Origin: Casuarina equisetifolia
Taxonomy: Eukaryota > Streptophyta > Magnoliopsida > Fagales > Casuarinaceae
DNA length: 64,000 bases
Assembly (NCBI GenBank): GCA_028551475.1
Contig: CM052355.1
Coordinates: forward strand, 16,079,543-16,143,542
Reading direction: 5' to 3'
The notes beneath the pieces were generated by a model. The model did no database searches. It was not told the DNA's origin and saw only the letters and a program-made list of their open reading frames with translations. Made by a program: the position numbers and the translations under genes. Below, one piece after another: positions 1 through 11,753 of this stretch (the stretch's first letter is position 1; every line of letters begins with the position of its first letter).

Positions 1-33
1 ATGTCTAAGACATGTTTATCTCTGTCAGTGTAG

Positions 34-2352
34 ATTGGCATTGAAGCCAGATGGCCTGTTTTTAGCTGCTATTCTTGGTGGAGAAACATTAAAGTTAATC
101 CTTGTCATTGACTTTTTTGTTTTATTATGTACTCAAGCATGACATTCTTAGTTGATTTTTCTGATTGCTTGTGCTTGTTTCCAGGGAGCTGAGAATAGCA
201 TGCACAGTGGCACAAATGGAGCGTGAAGGAGGTATCAGTCCACGAATATCACCTTTGGCACAGGTATGTGTTGTTGAAGAATTGAACACAATTTCTTTAT
301 TGAAAAACTTGTTCTCATTTCTTTTTTCTTGGCTGAATCCAAGCAGTAGTACTTTTGCATAATTGGCACATTCTGATCTCTACATCATTCTTGCACTTTT
401 GTTTTAATTCCCTTGAACCAGTGATATCAAGTTTATGCGAAGTAGTAATAAAAAACTGGACGACTGGGAAGTTTGATACTGCATTCAATGTTTTGGTTCT
501 CAGATTAATTTTCTGCCTTTCTTAAGCACGCACAAAGTACTTTTTGATTTTGATCACTTTGATTGTAAAATACTGGAGATATCAATAATTGGGCAATTTG
601 GACATTGAGAACTAATGAACAGGTTTTTCATTCATCTTGTTTAGGTGCGGGATGCAGGGAATCTTTTGACTAGGGCAGGCCTCACCCTTCCTAGTGTTGA
701 TGTTGACCAATATGTTGTTAGATATAAAAGTGGTAAGCATTTTCCTCTCGTGACAGGATCTTTGTTTAAAATAAATTCGCGGCCAGACAATATGTTGCAT
801 GAAGAGAACAAAAATGAGTTTCTGGTTTACTATTTCAGCAGTCTCTCTACTTTTTTGCCAAATACCCCTTTTGCGTGAGTTACAAGCATTCAAATCAATT
901 CAAGTTTATGTTCCTCATTACTAGTATGCTTATGCCTAGTATTGTGGTTTATTTTGCTCTGCATAATAAAGACAAATTCTATTTTTCTTCTTTAGATGAT
1001 CAAGAGAAATCTTGTTTGTTTCTTTTTTATTCCTCTTATTTTTATCTTTTGTTTTCTATATCATTTCAGCATGAGTAGCATAGGGTCTCTCTTTCTTTTC
1101 CTTTTTTATATGTGATGGGCTGCTTCATATTAATTCCATGGCATCGGAAAATCTGATGCTCAGATCCAGTCAAGCTTCAGCAATCTATTTTCAAAAGAGA
1201 GGCTGGAGGGTTGGGGACGGGTCAATATGGTTATTCCACGAATCACCAAAAGAAATTGGGGACGTGAACTCATTTCACGGGCATAAAAAAATCAATTTGG
1301 CATCAGATTAAACTTGAAAAGAAAAAAAAAATATAGAAGCATATTTTCTTCATCGTTATTTTTCAAGTTGAAGAGGTTGTGGCATTGGATTGCATATTCT
1401 GTGCCCTCACAGTTTAAGACGAATGAAAATGTAAAACTTGGGTTGCATCTTAATGGAGCTGCCTCAATCTTTGTTTTTAATTTTCCTTGGCTTGACAAAT
1501 TTATGTGTCTGGGAGAACAGATTAACAGATCCGTATAACAGTAAGACAAATCTTCAGTAAACCGTCTTCGGATTTGATTTACATTTCAATTTGAAGGCGT
1601 GGTCAATATTTTAAAGCTGACAAGATATAAGCTTGGCTATTGGATGTGTACTCTGCAGACTCTTGTTTGACATATGTTTTCTTCTGGACATTTTACTGAA
1701 TTCAGCTTTACCACTTCGTACAATTTTGTCCAGACTTTTGCCTTTTTCCTCCCCCCGATTAATTTCTCTTCTCTATTGGTTTGGTGTAGCTCTGGAGCTG
1801 ATAGAACATTTGCGTGCAATGGGTGAAACCAATGCTCTTCTACAAAGAAATCCTGTGGGTTCTTTAGTTTTTGGAATACTGAACATGTTTGTTTCTGATG
1901 AATTTTTTATAACCAAGGTTGGAGTATTAACTACTTAAGAGAGTCTTCGCTAGGAGGTTGATCTTTTTTTTTTTTTTTTATGTAAACGTAACCAGATCCT
2001 AAAGAGAGAAACAGCCCTGGCAACTGCAGCTATTTACGACTCAATGTTTGCAGCAGAAGATGGCACCATCCCTGCCACCTTCCAGGTGAACATAATATAC
2101 AACGTTTTTCCTTGCTAATGTCCATAGAAATGCTACGTTATCCTAAATTTGAAGGGTAATATCTTTTTTTTTTTTTGGTGTCTGTAAGCAGTAAATGGAC
2201 GACGGTCTTTTGCTTCCTAATTTTTTTCTGGGTTGTAGGTTATTTATATGACAGGATGGAAAGAACATTCGTCTCAGCAGAAAGCTAAAAGGAGGGGATC
2301 TGCCACGATATCCTTCCAGGATATCCAGAAGCAATTTGCAAGTGAGAGTTGA
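34..2352 (+). CDS. Mitochondrial methyltransferase, NDUFAF5-like (At1g22800 type), 3' part only
   Basis: The last six coding exons are visible: 34-93, 185-263, 645-732, 1790-1854, 1996-2085 and 2239-2352 (stop TGA 2350-2352). All junctions are GT-AG and the frame is continuous over 165 residues; the first exon seen begins with the last base of a split Arg codon. Readable blocks include [19 protein letters not shown], the region around [38 protein letters not shown] and [19 protein letters not shown]. This matches the C-terminal half of the plant 'putative methyltransferase At1g22800, mitochondrial'. Its animal counterpart NDUFAF5 is a SAM-dependent protein that hydroxylates an arginine of NDUFS7 during early complex I assembly. 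The SAM-binding half and start codon lie upstream of the window. The family assignment rests on recall of conserved wording; the plant role in complex I is inferred. Confidence 0.88.
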
Positions 2353-2980
2353 ACTCTCTTTTTGTAGCTCACCTTCGAAGAAAATTTTCAATCCACGGGG
2401 TGCGAACAAAAAGTAATAATACCGTGTTCCTTTCTTGTAAGGCGTTTCTTTTAGGCATCCCCTACTCTTCAAACTAACCAACATGTTTTCTGTAAAATTC
2501 TTAATAAGTTGGTTTTTTAACGATGAAAGATACCTGGCTGGGTATGGCCCTCAAAAGATCAAAGATCTTTCCCACAGTTTTGAGATATCGGACTCCATCA
2601 CAGTGGGATTCAGTCGATCACACGATTAGTTTATATCACGTTATCAGAATATTTAGACTGTATGGGTGCATGCCTACACCAAGGTGGGATCCAAGTGTGT
2701 GTATACATATATATATTGGTAAGCACCACTGATGAAAGCTAAAGCGAAAAAGAATATTATCTGCAGCAAGGAACCTTCTTCCGAGGAATTAATATTGGGA
2801 GTTTCGATGTAAGAGTTAGAGATACGTATGAAATATGAAAATATCTTCAGTAATAGGAACAATTTAAAATGGGAAGATTACAGTTACAATATCTTCTTTA
2901 TTTATTTATTTTTTGATGTTTACCTTCTATTTTTATATATATATGGGCACATATTTAGAAGTTAAGGCTTTAGTTGGCTC
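2353..2980. other. Intergenic, 3' flank of the methyltransferase gene
   Basis: AT-rich sequence with short AT dinucleotide tracts around 2705-2720 and 2935-2945. I see no coding exon or recognisable repeat boundary. The first few hundred bases probably include the 3' UTR. Confidence 0.5.
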
Positions 2981-3600
2981 ACTAAAACCTAAGGCAATAG
3001 CAGGGGGAAACTTTGCTCCTTATAAGGTGTAACACTCGGTCTCTTCGATTTGATGTGAGACTTAGCTCTTTACTCATTTGCAAATTGATGTATGGTTAAT
3101 TTTGTTGTGCATGATTAGCCCAGGAAATGGATTAGGGAACCTACTTGGATACAAGACCCATGGCTTTGATACCATGTTGATGTGAGCCTATCCCTTTAAA
3201 AAAAGCTCAATTGAAGGGGTAGAACATATATATATATATATATTGACTATGTGTTACTTTACGAAGAGATAAAGAGATAAGTCTTATATTAAATTAAGGA
3301 GATTAAGTATTGTGCCTTATAAGGTGCGGGGTTTTCTCCTACTACTACCTTACGATTTTAGTGAACCAATTGGAGCCTCAACTTTAATATGGTATCAAAG
3401 CAAGATTTTCAACTGTTATAAGGGCATTTGGATTCCCTCTTAGTCTCATGTGGGTTAACGTCATGCATTTCTAATGTGGGGAAGAGTGTGAAGTCCCACA
3501 TTAGATGCAAGAGAAGGACTTGAGCTGCATATATGTGGGGTGTTTCCACCCCTTCAATTGAGGTCTTTGAGGGGGATAGGCCAACTTTTTAACAACATAA
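2980..3600. repeat. Miniature LTR-like (TRIM-type) debris with initiator-Met PBS-like motifs
   Basis: A tRNA-iMet primer-binding-site-like motif, TGGTATCAAAGCAAG, lies at about 3391-3405 on the + strand. A second in reverse orientation (GCTTTGATACCATG) is at about 3171-3184. The flanks share short phrases such as 'cttataaggtg' (around 3020 and 3318) and 'ttcaattgag' / 'ctcaattgaag'. No coding capacity is seen. This is what eroded terminal-repeat retrotransposons in miniature look like, but I could not delimit matching LTRs. Confidence 0.35.
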
Positions 3601-4089
3601 ACATTATAACCCTAAGCTAGTGAAATACAAAATATTCTTCTTCGGCTTCTTGCCGCCAACTGGGCCTTCTCTTCAAACCTTGGGTGGTCCTTCCCAAAAA
3701 GTTATCCCGTTTCTCTTTATGGTGCAAACCTTGGTAAACAAGTTTATACCAAGCCAAGCAATGCGTTTCACAACAAGCCACTTTCCGTTCCAATAAACTA
3801 AGAAGCATGGTGCGCGCAAGCATAGTTGGCGAGCACTGTATCAATTTCTTAGTTTACCTTGCTGTGGGTGTATAAAGTACTTTCCAACATACCTGTGTTG
3901 GACTTTATCACAAGCATCTTGCGAGTGGTACTTGATTAGGCCAACCTTCTCCGCACTTTAGGATGGTTTTACTTCTTGCTTGGGCTAGGTTTGTCTGCAT
4001 ATTCCCATTTTAGAGTTGTTCTTCGGGCCTTGGACCAGCGACATCCTTATGATACATTTCTTGCAATTTTAAGCATAGTAACCCTAATG
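3601..4089. other. Unassigned, possibly retroelement-derived
   Basis: A broken reading region on the - strand lies between the miniature-LTR debris and the gypsy RT fragment. Its position downstream of the RT suggests it belongs to the same decayed element, but I could not match it to RNase H or integrase. The longest open stretch (3617-3844, -) has no recognised domain. Confidence 0.3.
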
Positions 4090-5760
4090 TTAATTAAAGG
4101 TACGAAGTGAACTCACATTTTAGAGTTTTTTTTACATATAGCCTATGAATCTGTAAGGTTGATAGAACTACTTCCATTTGTGTCATGTGATCTTCTCAAC
4201 TTTGACTATAAATCAAAATATTGTTAAAGAATACCAAAATATATTTAGGGATATAAGAGTTATATATTGTATTAATGAGAAATACAATAAACGACATCAC
4301 TGTGAACTTATAGTGGCCATGGTGTGTGTGCAGCAAGCAGATTGGTGATGTCCTTTAATGGATTCAGATCTAGTAGTACCCCAACCATAGATTCATCTTG
4401 GTGAAGAAGTTGGCTCCATGCAATTCGTTGAGAATTTTTCCACTGGCAACATGGGAAATTTATCCTTAATGGTTTATTTGTTCAGCATTCTATAGTCAAC
4501 ACAATTTTCATAAGCCATCCTAATTCTTAAGCAAGAGTATTAAAGATGAGAAGGGCGATAGTAACTTTTTTACCATCTACTCAAATGTCTCAATCTCTAC
4601 TTTCTAGAAATGTGAGTAGGGATAGGGGCAAATTGAAATCGGCTGGCATGGTTCCTTCATTGTTTTGTGATGATCATGGGTTCTCGTAAGGGGTAGCTCT
4701 TAGGATTCTTGGAAAATGTCTTCACCTATCTGCCCAAAAGACTTTACAAAGAATAGGGATATTATTACTAATAAAACTAAGAAACTCGGCATTTAGGACC
4801 AATATAAGACACCCTCCAACAAGCTTTTTTTTCTTTTATTTTTTTAATAAGATAAACTTCAAGGAGGCCTGTAATGCTCCAACAAGCTTGCTGGATGGAG
4901 TTTCCCAACCATCTAGTTTGACCTCTCTCCCGAACACCTCGAACTCCATTCGTAGTTTTCAGAAATCCCAAAGGATTGGTCCAAAGGTGCCCAGGCACCA
5001 TGCATCTAAAAATGATATCCACCCCTCTCACCATTATCAAATATTGGTTTATTTTAAGAGGAACAACATATAATCTGATGCCTACTCCAACGCATTACCC
5101 TTCACTTGTGATTTCCTCCCCCTTTGCCAGCATCACCTCCAAACTTCCCTCATGATCCGGTTTCGGCCTCATCCTCCTTGCTAACTTGTTATTAAGGAAT
5201 TTATGTGAACTTCAACAGTCCGTCAAAATGTGCATCACTGTCTTATGATCGTCTAAGCTTCTCATTAACCACATAGTTTGGAGAGATCGAGCCCATTAGT
5301 TGCGTAAATACATATTTCTAATACCTCCTCTTCTTCTACTTCTTCTTCCTCTGCTCCTTCCCCTCGATGGACCAGGATTCTTCTAGCCCAAAAAGAAAGA
5401 AAAAAAAAAGGTTTCTTGAACCTACGACTCGGTCTAAATTTTTCGTTGCAATCAAAGCATAACTCTTTTGCCTTACATTCTGCTAGCTCCACAGGTGACA
5501 ACTATTTTAATGGCAACGCTGGCTCCACCAGTTTGGTGAGTTACCACCCACCTTCCACATCTAAATTTTCACGCCACTGCGATTAAATTGGCTTCTTGAC
5601 TCGTACAGCCATGCTAACCCTATCTTTGAGGACAGAGTCAAAGGTTTGGAGGCTTGAACGTTGACTTGAAAACTCGCCAAACTTCTGGTTGATTTCCGCT
5701 TCAAATCACTCATATCTAGAATCGGCCATATCATATTCATCTGGCTTTGACACTAAAATG
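4090..5760 (-). mobile_element. Degenerate Ty3/gypsy gag-pol fragment (zinc knuckle, protease, RT)
   Basis: Read on the - strand from high to low coordinate, typical Ty3/gypsy landmarks appear in order. At 5501-5265 is a CCHC-type region beginning SPVELAECKAKELCFDCNEKF, with an acidic tail then EICIYATNG. At about 5260-4880 is the retropepsin region, where the usual DSGSSHNF is decayed to D-C-stop-S-S-H-K-F-L. At about 4680-4090 is reverse transcriptase, with wording close to PYRYPHFQK, PFSSPVLLVKKKDG, CVDYRALNK, TIKDKFPIPVVEE, LHGARFFTKIDL and LVFFDDILIYS, each damaged by stops or substitutions. There are many in-frame stops and at least one frameshift, so it is long dead. Upstream 5520-5760 probably carries gag remnants. 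Neither LTR was found. Confidence 0.8.
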
Positions 5761-6700
5761 TTACGTGCCCCCAAAACAGAGCACGTAACAGGGTCTTGAA
5801 GTGGCTGATCGTCCCACAACAATGACTTAAAAATGCTTCTTATGCCCTATATTGACAAAACGGAAGAAGAGTTGAATAATGGGTGTGTTTTATTGGAGAG
5901 AAACCAAACCTCCCAGGGTTGCTTTGTTTACAAAATCCTACCGCCTTAAACCATGTAAGACCAATACTATGCTGCCTATTGGGAGCGAGGACACCATCAT
6001 GCTCGGTACCAGCAATGCAAAGAACTTCTTAGAAGCTTCCACCCCTAGTGGCGCCTACTCTGGATGCATTGACCTAAACACACGTTTGTTGACACATAAT
6101 ATCCATTACCCAAGCTCGAAGAAAAGCATGCAATCCCAATTCAAGCAGTTGCCGTAATGATCAACCAAAGAGCAATGATAAATAAAAAAATTACCTCATG
6201 GTATGAGACTAAATTATGAATTTTTAACCTTGATCGTGTATGATACAAGATTTAATGTATATCTTAGGAATGAGTTGATGATAATCATCTATTATTCATC
6301 TCTTCAAAAGATGTAGGCCTAGAAAATACGGAGGTTCATTGAGATCTACACTCCATCTCCTCCCATAAGAAATATAAAAGGAATAGAAAGAATTGGTCTT
6401 CGAGCGCTGCGTGGGGTGTGGGTGTGTTACCCGCCGGCGCAAATTTCTGCTATACATGCGAAGCGTTTCTAACGTGCACCAACGCTGCGCACCTTATGAC
6501 AATATGCCCCATACGGACAGAGTCACAGAACACAATTCGGTTAAAATAAAGCATATTCTCTCCCTTTCCCACTTTCTCTCCTTTTCATCTCTTCTCTTTC
6601 TCAGACTGTGCTTCGTTTTTTTTTTTTTTTTTTTGTTGGTTAATTTATATATATCCGTTACAGATTTTCTCTCCACTCTTTTTCTTTCCCATTGTTCCCA
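5761..6700. other. Intergenic and promoter-proximal DNA upstream of the AlgH-like gene
   Basis: The part to about 6180 may still be gag-leader debris of the gypsy element. From 6390 the sequence becomes less AT-rich and then pyrimidine-rich (6555-6605) with a T tract at about 6618-6634. This is consistent with the core promoter and 5' leader of the gene starting at 6824. No separate gene is visible. Confidence 0.4.
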
Positions 6701-6703
6701 ACG

Positions 6704-6706
<3 letters not shown>

Positions 6707-6768
<62 letters not shown>
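6707..6768 (+). repeat. (GA)31 microsatellite in the putative 5' UTR
   Basis: An uninterrupted GA dinucleotide run of 62 bp ends about 55 bp upstream of the ATG at 6824. GA/CT runs at this position are common in plant leaders and are targets of BPC/GAGA-binding factors. Location within the transcript is inferred. Confidence 0.95.
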
Positions 6769-6771
<3 letters not shown>

Positions 6772-6823
6772 GGGGGAACAGCTTGAGTGTCCATTTTCCG
6801 GGAGTAATTGTTGTGGAGGCGGG

Positions 6824-7186
6824 ATGGATCTGTGGGCCTTGCAAGTCAAGAACTCCACGCATACCCCTCTTATGCTCAGAAGCTCGTTTTCTGAGAAACC
6901 CACTTCATGTAGCCTCGTAAGGAAAGCCAATTGCTCTCGCAGAATCGAGGATTTTGGGGTCTTTGAGATCAAAGTTTTGAGGAAACGCAAGCCTTGCACT
7001 TCTTCTTCGCATGTTGTTAGAGCTATGGCGAAGAATAATCACGATAATTCCGGTACGCCGGGTTTTTCTGTTCATAACTTTTTGTTTGTTAGATTCGACA
7101 TGCAATTTTGTGGATTTCGTTTACTCGGATTCTCGGATTTTGGTTTCAATTTAGTGTTTGATTAGGTTTGATCCCTGCGTTTGTGT

Positions 7187-7226
<40 letters not shown>

Positions 7227-10200
7227 GAATGGTTTTGTTGGTCTTATGTTTTATTTTTCTTGACGTTTCTGGGGTTGACTTTTTGTTGTCTGGTACCTTA
7301 AGTATGCTGGAAGGTAGAAATGATGATCATTTCAGTGACCCATGAACTGAAGCACTTGAAGGGTCTGAATTTGATCGTTCAAAGAAGCCTAGCAACAAGA
7401 AGTTGAAACTTACTAAAACTCATTTTTTTTGGGTCTTCATGTTTTTCTTGTAATTTATAAGTAACCAAACACGGCCTTTGTGTAAGAGAGTGTGAAGTTG
7501 TTTGCTGGAAGAAAACGCCATTGTAACTAGCAATTCCTAAATATGGTGGTAATTAAGTGAGAATTAATGATTTGATTGTTTTGAGGATGCCGATATATTG
7601 GCGGACAAGTATTAGGTTGTTTATTACGAAGGTCTATGTGTCAAAGATATAGAATACGTACATATGTCAGATGTTGGATATATATTTAGCATGAAGGAAT
7701 GTCGAGAAAGTGGATTCTTTTTCCATTATTCTTTTGGATGGAAAATTTAATTTATGTACAGCAGAAAGAATATGATCCAAATTGACTAGACCAAATTACC
7801 TGAAATAAACATGTCCCTGTTGAATGGAGATGGACTAGTTTAACTACTGAGTGTAGAAGATATTGTTACATTATCGATCTCTTTCTTGTCACTCCTTCTC
7901 ATCATTTTTGCTGATTCAAAAGGTTTGATATTTGATGTGTAAAGATGATGTTTTGCATGGACAGTTAATTGAATTTTTTCCCCCCCTGTATTCCTGAAGC
8001 AGAGTTGATACTTCATTTGAAAGCCACTGCTTACATGGTATACAGTCTACTATACTTGTCTTCGATCATGCTAATATATTCAGCTATTGTATCTTTAATG
8101 ATCAAAAACATTGTTTCTTTGGGTAATATCAAGCGTTTTTGTACTTTTTCTCAAGATTTATGGTATTCATCTATTCCCTAGATGTTAATGGTCAACCAAT
8201 GTTGATGAAAATAATTGTCCCATGAAATTTTACATTTTCATTTCATCTTAATATCTTTGTTGATTAAATAAAAAGTCACTTCCAGAAGGATAATTCTTTT
8301 CAGAGAGGAAAAATGATATGCACTACCACTTCTGGGAGAAGACATAATTTTTGTTTGCCACATAAGAAGATGTCATGTTAATGTTTCATGGTTCCATTGG
8401 TATGCTAGGTTATTACTTCCAATTCAAACTGTAAGCCTATGTTTTTGCTTGAGTTCTTGTCTGCTCTCTGACAAAGTAGTTTCCTGCTGTTGTCAGGGTA
8501 ATGTATCTAGTTTGGTGGGTAGAATTCAGGGAAGCACAGGAGGATTTATGCTGCTTTTCTTATTAGTGATAAAAGGATATGATTGAGGGAATCTGAACAA
8601 TATTTGAGGATCATGAAGTGTGTGTCTTTTTTTTTTTTTTTTTTATCTTTTGAACTTGTTTTTTAAGAATTCCATATAGGTTTTTGGTGTTGGAAATCAG
8701 AATATATTTTCTTCCAATGCCAAAAGGGACATTGTTTTAATAGTGTTAGCTGTTGTTTGATACTGGTTCTCATTGAGCTTGGAGTGGGGACCTGTCCTAT
8801 ATTTGTCTTTTAGTTCTAATTGAGTGCATACAACTGAACAAAAAGTTTTTTGTATATTCATATAAAAAATACAGGGAATGGTGATCATTCTGTTCCAGAG
8901 GGAGACGGTATGAAAGGGAATAATTCTTCTGATGGAAACAAATCCGATGACACTGCTTCCAATAAATCTCAGCTTATAAATTGGGACTGGAGAGAGTTCA
9001 GAGCTAATCTATTTGCTCGGGAGCAGGTGATGTATTTTTTTGATGAATAAGTTGTATTGTATAGCTGCTGCCTTCCTGAATGGGAGCTAACATTTGTAAA
9101 GTCCTAAAGATATTTTTATCATAAAATGCAGTATTCTGTAATAAGATGGCGAGATATGAATATTTTGGAAGTGCCAATGTGTGTTTTGGGTTGGTTCCAA
9201 TAGGTTGTGGGTTTGTCTGGTTTTGTGATAATAGTCATAGCCTCCCCACACAAGTGTTGGGGGATAAATTTGAATAGTTTGTGAAATACTTTCTGACATA
9301 GATTTCTGATTTTGGCTGCCACTGCACTCAGTTATTGGGTCAATACTCTCCAGTTGTATCCCCACACAAGTGTTGGGGGATAAATTTGAATAGTTTGTGA
9401 AATACTTTCTGACATAGATTTCTGATTTTGGCTGCCACTGCACTCAGTTATTGGGTCAATACTCTCCAGTTGTATCAACTGGAGAGTATTGACCCAATAA
9501 CTGATTGTCTTGGCTTTGTTCAGTCTCCCTGCCTGCTGCAAATCAACTTGTTTATAATAGAGATATATGTTGGTTGCAAAATTCATGAATGATTGAACTC
9601 TACTTGTAAGTTGCTTTTTTGTGACATGTCAATTCCTCCTCCAGTTATCACTTTTTGCCAGTTCTAGGAAAAATGATGTTGAAGATCATGTTCCATGAAC
9701 TGTAAAGGTTATTCTTATCTTTTTTTTTCCCCCTTCCTATAAGCCAAAAATTTATTACTTCTAATGATTATTTTTGCAGGCAGAAAAGGCAGAGGTTGAT
9801 CCTCACAGTGAGGGTGTGAAACCCAACGAGTCAAAGTCTCTTGGTCTGAAATGGGCCCATCCGATTCCAGTGCCTGAGACAGGATGTGTCCTAGTTGCCA
9901 CTGAAAAACTTGATGAAGTCCGAACATTTGAAAGAACTGTCGTTCTCCTTCTCAGATCTGGAACAAGACATCCACAAGAAGGCCCATTTGGAGTTGTCAT
10001 CAACCGGCCTCTTCACAAAAAGATTAAAGACATGAATCCCAGTAATCATGAGTTGGCAACCACGTTTTCTGATTGTTCCTTGAATTTCGGGGGGCCTCTT
10101 GAGGCAAGCATGTTCTTGTTGAAAACCGGGGAACAGCCAAAGCTTCCTGGATTTGAAGAGGTGATCCCTGGCCTGTGTTTTGGCGCTCGAAACAGCTTGG

Positions 10201-10457
10201 ATGAAGCGGCAGCGCTGGTAAAGAAGGGTGTTCTTAAGCCTCAGGATTTCAGATTCTTTGTAGGTTATGCTGGATGGCAACTGGATCAATTGAGGGAAGA
10301 GATTGAATCTGATTACTGGTACGTCGCTGCTTGCAGTTCAAATTTGATAAGTGAGGGGTTATCAGACTCTTCATCAGAGGGTCTGTGGGAAGAGATTTTG
10401 CAGCTAATGGGTGGTCACTACTCAGAGTTAAGCCGGAAGCCTAAGCAAGATATGTAG
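6824..10457 (+). CDS. UPF0301/AlgH (DUF179) family protein, plastid-targeted
   Basis: Three exons: 6824-7052, 8875-9026 and 9780-10457 (stop TAG), all GT-AG, giving 352 residues. The N-terminus (MDLWALQVKNSTHTPLM, then Ser/Arg/Lys-rich to about residue 70) looks like a chloroplast transit peptide. A low-complexity Asn/Asp/Ser linker follows. The AlgH/DUF179 domain fills the third exon: HPIPVPETGCVLVATEKL, a TVVLLLRSG block, GPFGVVINRPL, LNFGGPLE, and the closing FFVGYAGWQLDQLREEI followed by YWYVAAC. The family is widespread in bacteria (AlgH, YqgE) and plastids, and its biochemical role is not established. The ATG is the first in frame after the GA-rich leader. Intron 1 is 1.8 kb; intron 2 carries a tandem duplication and hairpin. 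Start, exon structure and family are well supported; plastid location is inferred from composition. Confidence 0.9.
7188..7222 (+). repeat. (AG)n microsatellite in intron 1
   Basis: About 17 AG units lie some 135 bp inside intron 1 of the AlgH-like gene. This is a second GA tract in the same gene, about 420 bp from the one in the leader. Confidence 0.93.
9243..9476 (+). repeat. Tandem duplication, two 116-bp units, in intron 2
   Basis: Units at 9243-9358 and 9359-9474 (the match continues 2 bp further) appear identical by eye at an offset of exactly 116 bp. Both contain the phrase CACACAAGTGTTGGGGGAT and end in CCAGTTGTATC. The near-identity suggests a recent duplication. Confidence 0.93.
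9444..9504. repeat. Perfect inverted repeat: 28-bp arms, 5-nt loop
   Basis: The left arm 9444-9471 is the exact reverse complement of the right arm 9477-9504, separated by GTATC. The left arm is the end of the second 116-bp unit; the right arm is an extra, inverted copy of the same segment. In the intron 2 RNA this would form a stable 28-bp hairpin. Confidence 0.95.
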
Positions 10458-11753
10458 TTTATAGGTTAACCTATAGGTGCATGCTGAATAAAAACCCATC
10501 CAAGAGTTGAAGCGAGTCATGTAATCAAAGTATAAGTAAAGCCAATTGTACAGAAAGCTCTGGCTTTTTTCAGATCAATAGATCATCCTTCTGTTTCTTG
10601 ATGCTTTTCTTTTCTCTATTCTCGCCTGTTTCGCTTTATTTATTTCTAGTTGGAGAACACTGAAGTATATGGTTTTGTATGTAATGACATTATTTAGGTT
10701 ACATTTGATAAGAATTTAAGCAAGCACACATCGCATTTTATTTCTGTAATTGCTCAAATCTGAAGGAGCTAGGGTAAAAAGAATCCCTGTACAATTGTCT
10801 TTTGCTTTGATTTTATGCCTTATTCATGAATGAATCAATTGGATTGGATGCAGATTTATCGACACCCTGTTTTACAAATTAAACAGTTTTGATTATTGTA
10901 GCAGACAGTACTGGTTAAGTTTAGCATAATGGTGAATAAGTTTTTGGATGCTCTCCATTTCTTAATCAAGAAGTACAACTAACATGCAACAAATTCTTGG
11001 GCAGGATGCTGTAAGAGAGTGAAACTATCGAATTTCCACCAATACTTTGTCTATTGAGAAGCACATATACTTTTTTTTTTTTTTTGTATAAAGCTCATAT
11101 ACTTTATAACTATTAAGAAAGGCTTTTCTACAGTGTACCTCTCACTCTGCTATTTCTCACAAAGGTTCATTTCATTGTTGAAATATTAGACAACTACACA
11201 TAGACGGAAGTAAGATATTTATTACTTGTCAAAAACCGGTGACTAATGGCTTTAATTGTAGAAAGCCAAGTGTAATGACTAAAGCTCGACAGAAAGATTC
11301 AGTGTCTTTCCATCTGGTAAGTACCAACCAAAAACATGACCCAAAATGAATATCTACCGACTTCCCCTCAACAAATCCTTTTCCCTATACAAACAACAAC
11401 TCTCCCACCCTGTCCAAGCAATGAAAGAAAAGCCCACAAACTCTTCCACCCTGACAAAGTTTAAAGCAAAATCCCTACTGTACGTAAAACCATCTGGGAG
11501 GCTTCTTTTCCCTCTTTTTTCTTCTTTCTTCTTCCTGGATTTCCTCTTTGGGAAGATGATAGGGGCTGCGACTAACATCCCCAGATTCTTTGTGAAACCT
11601 TAGTGGCAAATTATCTCTATCAAGATGTGGTGATCATGAAAGCAATTTCCTACTGGTTTGTAAGTGGCCTTCACTGACCAGCTGAACAGCTACATACAAA
11701 ATCTCTTCCAGCCAATGCACAGGAGTTTCATATTTTGAGGATCGGCACATACT
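10458..11753. other. Intergenic between two converging genes
   Basis: It holds the 3' UTR of the AlgH-like gene (AATAAA-like sequence at about 10488) on the left and the 3' UTR of the kinase gene on the right. A T tract lies at 11071-11085. No additional coding region is supported; the open stretch at 11346-11603 has no recognisable domain. Confidence 0.6.

Noticed and set aside
5320..5350. Trinucleotide CTT/CTC tract read as a possible coding microsatellite
   Set aside because: It is the acidic tail after the zinc knuckle of the dead gypsy element, not a separate feature.
6393..6999. Long open frames across the GA microsatellite on both strands
   Set aside because: They arise because GA/CT repeats lack stops; the encoded Arg-Glu or Ser-Leu runs are artefacts.
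9087..9586. Open frames on the - strand across intron 2 of the AlgH-like gene
   Set aside because: Produced by the 116-bp duplication, which repeats the same open segment; no family match and no splice context.
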